DNA from: an uncultured Dehalococcoidia bacterium
GTDB taxonomy: Bacteria > Chloroflexota > Dehalococcoidia > Tepidiformales > Tepidiformaceae
Assembly (NCBI GenBank): GCA_937954195.1
Contig: CALFYR010000191.1
Coordinates: forward strand, 1-5,133
Direction of reading: 5' to 3'
DNA length: 5,133 nt
This document shows, piece by piece, positions 4,192 to 5,133 of this stretch. Made by a program: the position numbers and the translations under genes. The stretch's first letter is position 1, and every line of letters starts with the position of its first letter. The notes under the pieces are model-generated. The model was not told where the DNA came from. It saw only the letters and a list, made by a program, of their open reading frames with translations, and searched no databases.

Positions 4192-5133
4192 CTACTCCGG
4201 CTCGCGGGCGGAGAGGCCGATGCTGGCTTCGTAGACGTCGTTGAGGATTTTCAGGCGGGTTTCGCCGTCCACGAAGGTGGGGCGGTGCTGGTTCACGATT
4301 TCGTAGGGGAGGAGGCGGACGGCGACGTTTTTCGTGCCGTGGAACGTGGCCTCGAGGACGTAGCCCTGTGAGTGTTCGGGCGTGTGGAGCTGATCGAAGA
4401 TGAAGTTGCCGAGGGCGTAGGGGATGAACACGCCATCCCGCACTTCGAGGCCCTGCACCCAGTGGGCCTGGTTGCCGACCACCAGGTCGGCGCCGGCTTC
4501 GACGGCCGCGCGGAGGCCTTTCAGGCTGCGGTCGCTCGGGCGGTGGGTGTCTTCGGTGCCGGACTGGACCTGCACGATGACGACGTCGACCTCCTCTTTG
4601 AGGTCGCGGATGAGTTGCTGGAGGCGTTCGACGCCGAGGAGGGTGGACGACTTGTAGAAGGCGGGCTCGGCGGGGAGGTCTGCGCGTTCGTTGTCGTAGG
4701 AGTCGTCGAGGGGGGCGGTGCCGGCCGCGGTTTCCGTGGCTTCAAGGTCCTGGGCGGCGACGTCATCGAAGCCGAGGACGCCGAAGGTGATGCCGTTGAC
4801 TTCGAAAATGGCGGGGGCGAAGGCCTCATCGAGGTTCGCGCCGCCGCCCACGGTCTTAATGCCAACCTCTTCGAGCAGCTCCATGGTGCGGAGAAGGGCT
4901 TCGGAGCGGATGCAGCCGACGCCGCAATCGAAGATGTGGTTGGTCGCGATGGTGAGGCTATCGAAGCCTGCGAGGGTGAGGGCTTCGCGGACTTCGGGTG
5001 GCGAGGAGAGGTTGGGGTAGTCCTGGGCGACGCAGAGATAGGGTTCGGCAAGGTCCTGAATGGCGCCATCGAGCGAACCGAGGGTCAGGTCGCCGGAGGC
5101 GAGGTAGTCGCCCATTTCGCCGCGGAGGGCGGC
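4192..5133 (-). CDS. CapA-family (PGA_cap) protein, N-terminus cut by window edge
   Basis: A metallophosphoesterase-fold protein of the family named for CapA/PgsA of poly-gamma-glutamate capsule synthesis. Many members have unknown substrates and the role here is open. Seen: 313 residues, in frame to the window edge. Numbering from the edge: GSLDGAI (19-25) in the GNLEGPI position, AGFDSLTIATNH (55-66) with the conserved NH, VVIVQVQSGTED (184-195) in the strand that usually carries HWG, VVGNQAHWVQ (218-227) in the GHHPHVLQ position, and YALGNFIFDQ (239-248), a strong family signature. About 30-60 N-terminal residues, including the first metal motif (DxxxGR) and any export signal, lie outside. 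The ATG at 5115 is internal: conserved sequence continues upstream of it. Oddity: several usual metal ligands are changed (S for N, Q for H, NQ for HH), suggesting a distinct subfamily. It is convergent with the deacetylase. Confidence 0.88.
   Translation of the reverse strand, partial: AALRGEMGDYLASGDLTLGSLDGAIQDLAEPYLCVAQDYPNLSSPPEVREALTLAGFDSLTIATNHIFDCGVGCIRSEALLRTMELLEEVGIKTVGGGANLDEAFAPAIFEVNGITFGVLGFDDVAAQDLEATETAAGTAPLDDSYDNERADLPAEPAFYKSSTLLGVERLQQLIRDLKEEVDVVIVQVQSGTEDTHRPSDRSLKGLRAAVEAGADLVVGNQAHWVQGLEVRDGVFIPYALGNFIFDQLHTPEHSQGYVLEATFHGTKNVAVRLLPYEIVNQHRPTFVDGETRLKILNDVYEASIGLSAREPE

Noticed and set aside
4521..5069. 182-codon Ser/Pro/Thr-rich frame inside the CapA-family gene
   Set aside because: Shifted-frame shadow of a gene with clear family motifs. 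Its repetitive Ser/Pro composition comes from the codon bias of the true frame.

Overview
The window is a GC-rich bacterial segment (most third codon positions are G or C, and two or three genes start with GTG). I recognise no rRNA, tRNA, CRISPR array, transposase or phage gene. Gene content and codon use fit a high-GC, Gram-positive-like or Chloroflexota-type bacterium: a PrxQ/Bcp peroxiredoxin, a LuxR regulator fused to an alpha/beta-hydrolase-like domain, a PIG-L/LmbE deacetylase, a CapA-family protein and a ydaO-type c-di-AMP riboswitch. The phylum is an inference.

Layout. 1-434 (-): peroxiredoxin, cut at its C-terminus by the window edge. 590-1582 (-): LuxR-type regulator whose N-terminal hydrolase-like domain has lost its catalytic nucleophile. 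1618-2088 (-): membrane-anchored protein of unknown function, 35 bp upstream of the regulator and probably cotranscribed with it. 2237-2674 (+): small four-helix membrane protein, divergent from it. 2675-3058: long non-coding stretch with a probable c-di-AMP (ydaO-yuaA class) aptamer at about 2782-2915 and two GC-rich hairpins. 3059-3226 (+): 55-codon gene behind a near-perfect Shine-Dalgarno. 3246-3284: 14-bp perfect hairpin, followed by five tandem TTCCGAG heptamers. 3410-4093 (+): PIG-L deacetylase. 4192-5133 (-): CapA-family protein, convergent with it and missing its N-terminus at the window edge.

The most interesting part is 2782-3284. It reads as a self-contained unit: riboswitch, leader hairpins, strong ribosome binding site, tiny unrecognised charged protein, terminator-like hairpin. 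ydaO riboswitches usually control cell-wall hydrolases, resuscitation-promoting factors or ion and osmolyte transporters. A 55-residue cytoplasmic-looking protein as sole immediate target would be unusual. Second in interest is the pair at 590-2088, a membrane protein next to a regulator whose hydrolase-like domain looks like a ligand sensor rather than an enzyme. Short heptamer repeats occur in three separate intergenic stretches.
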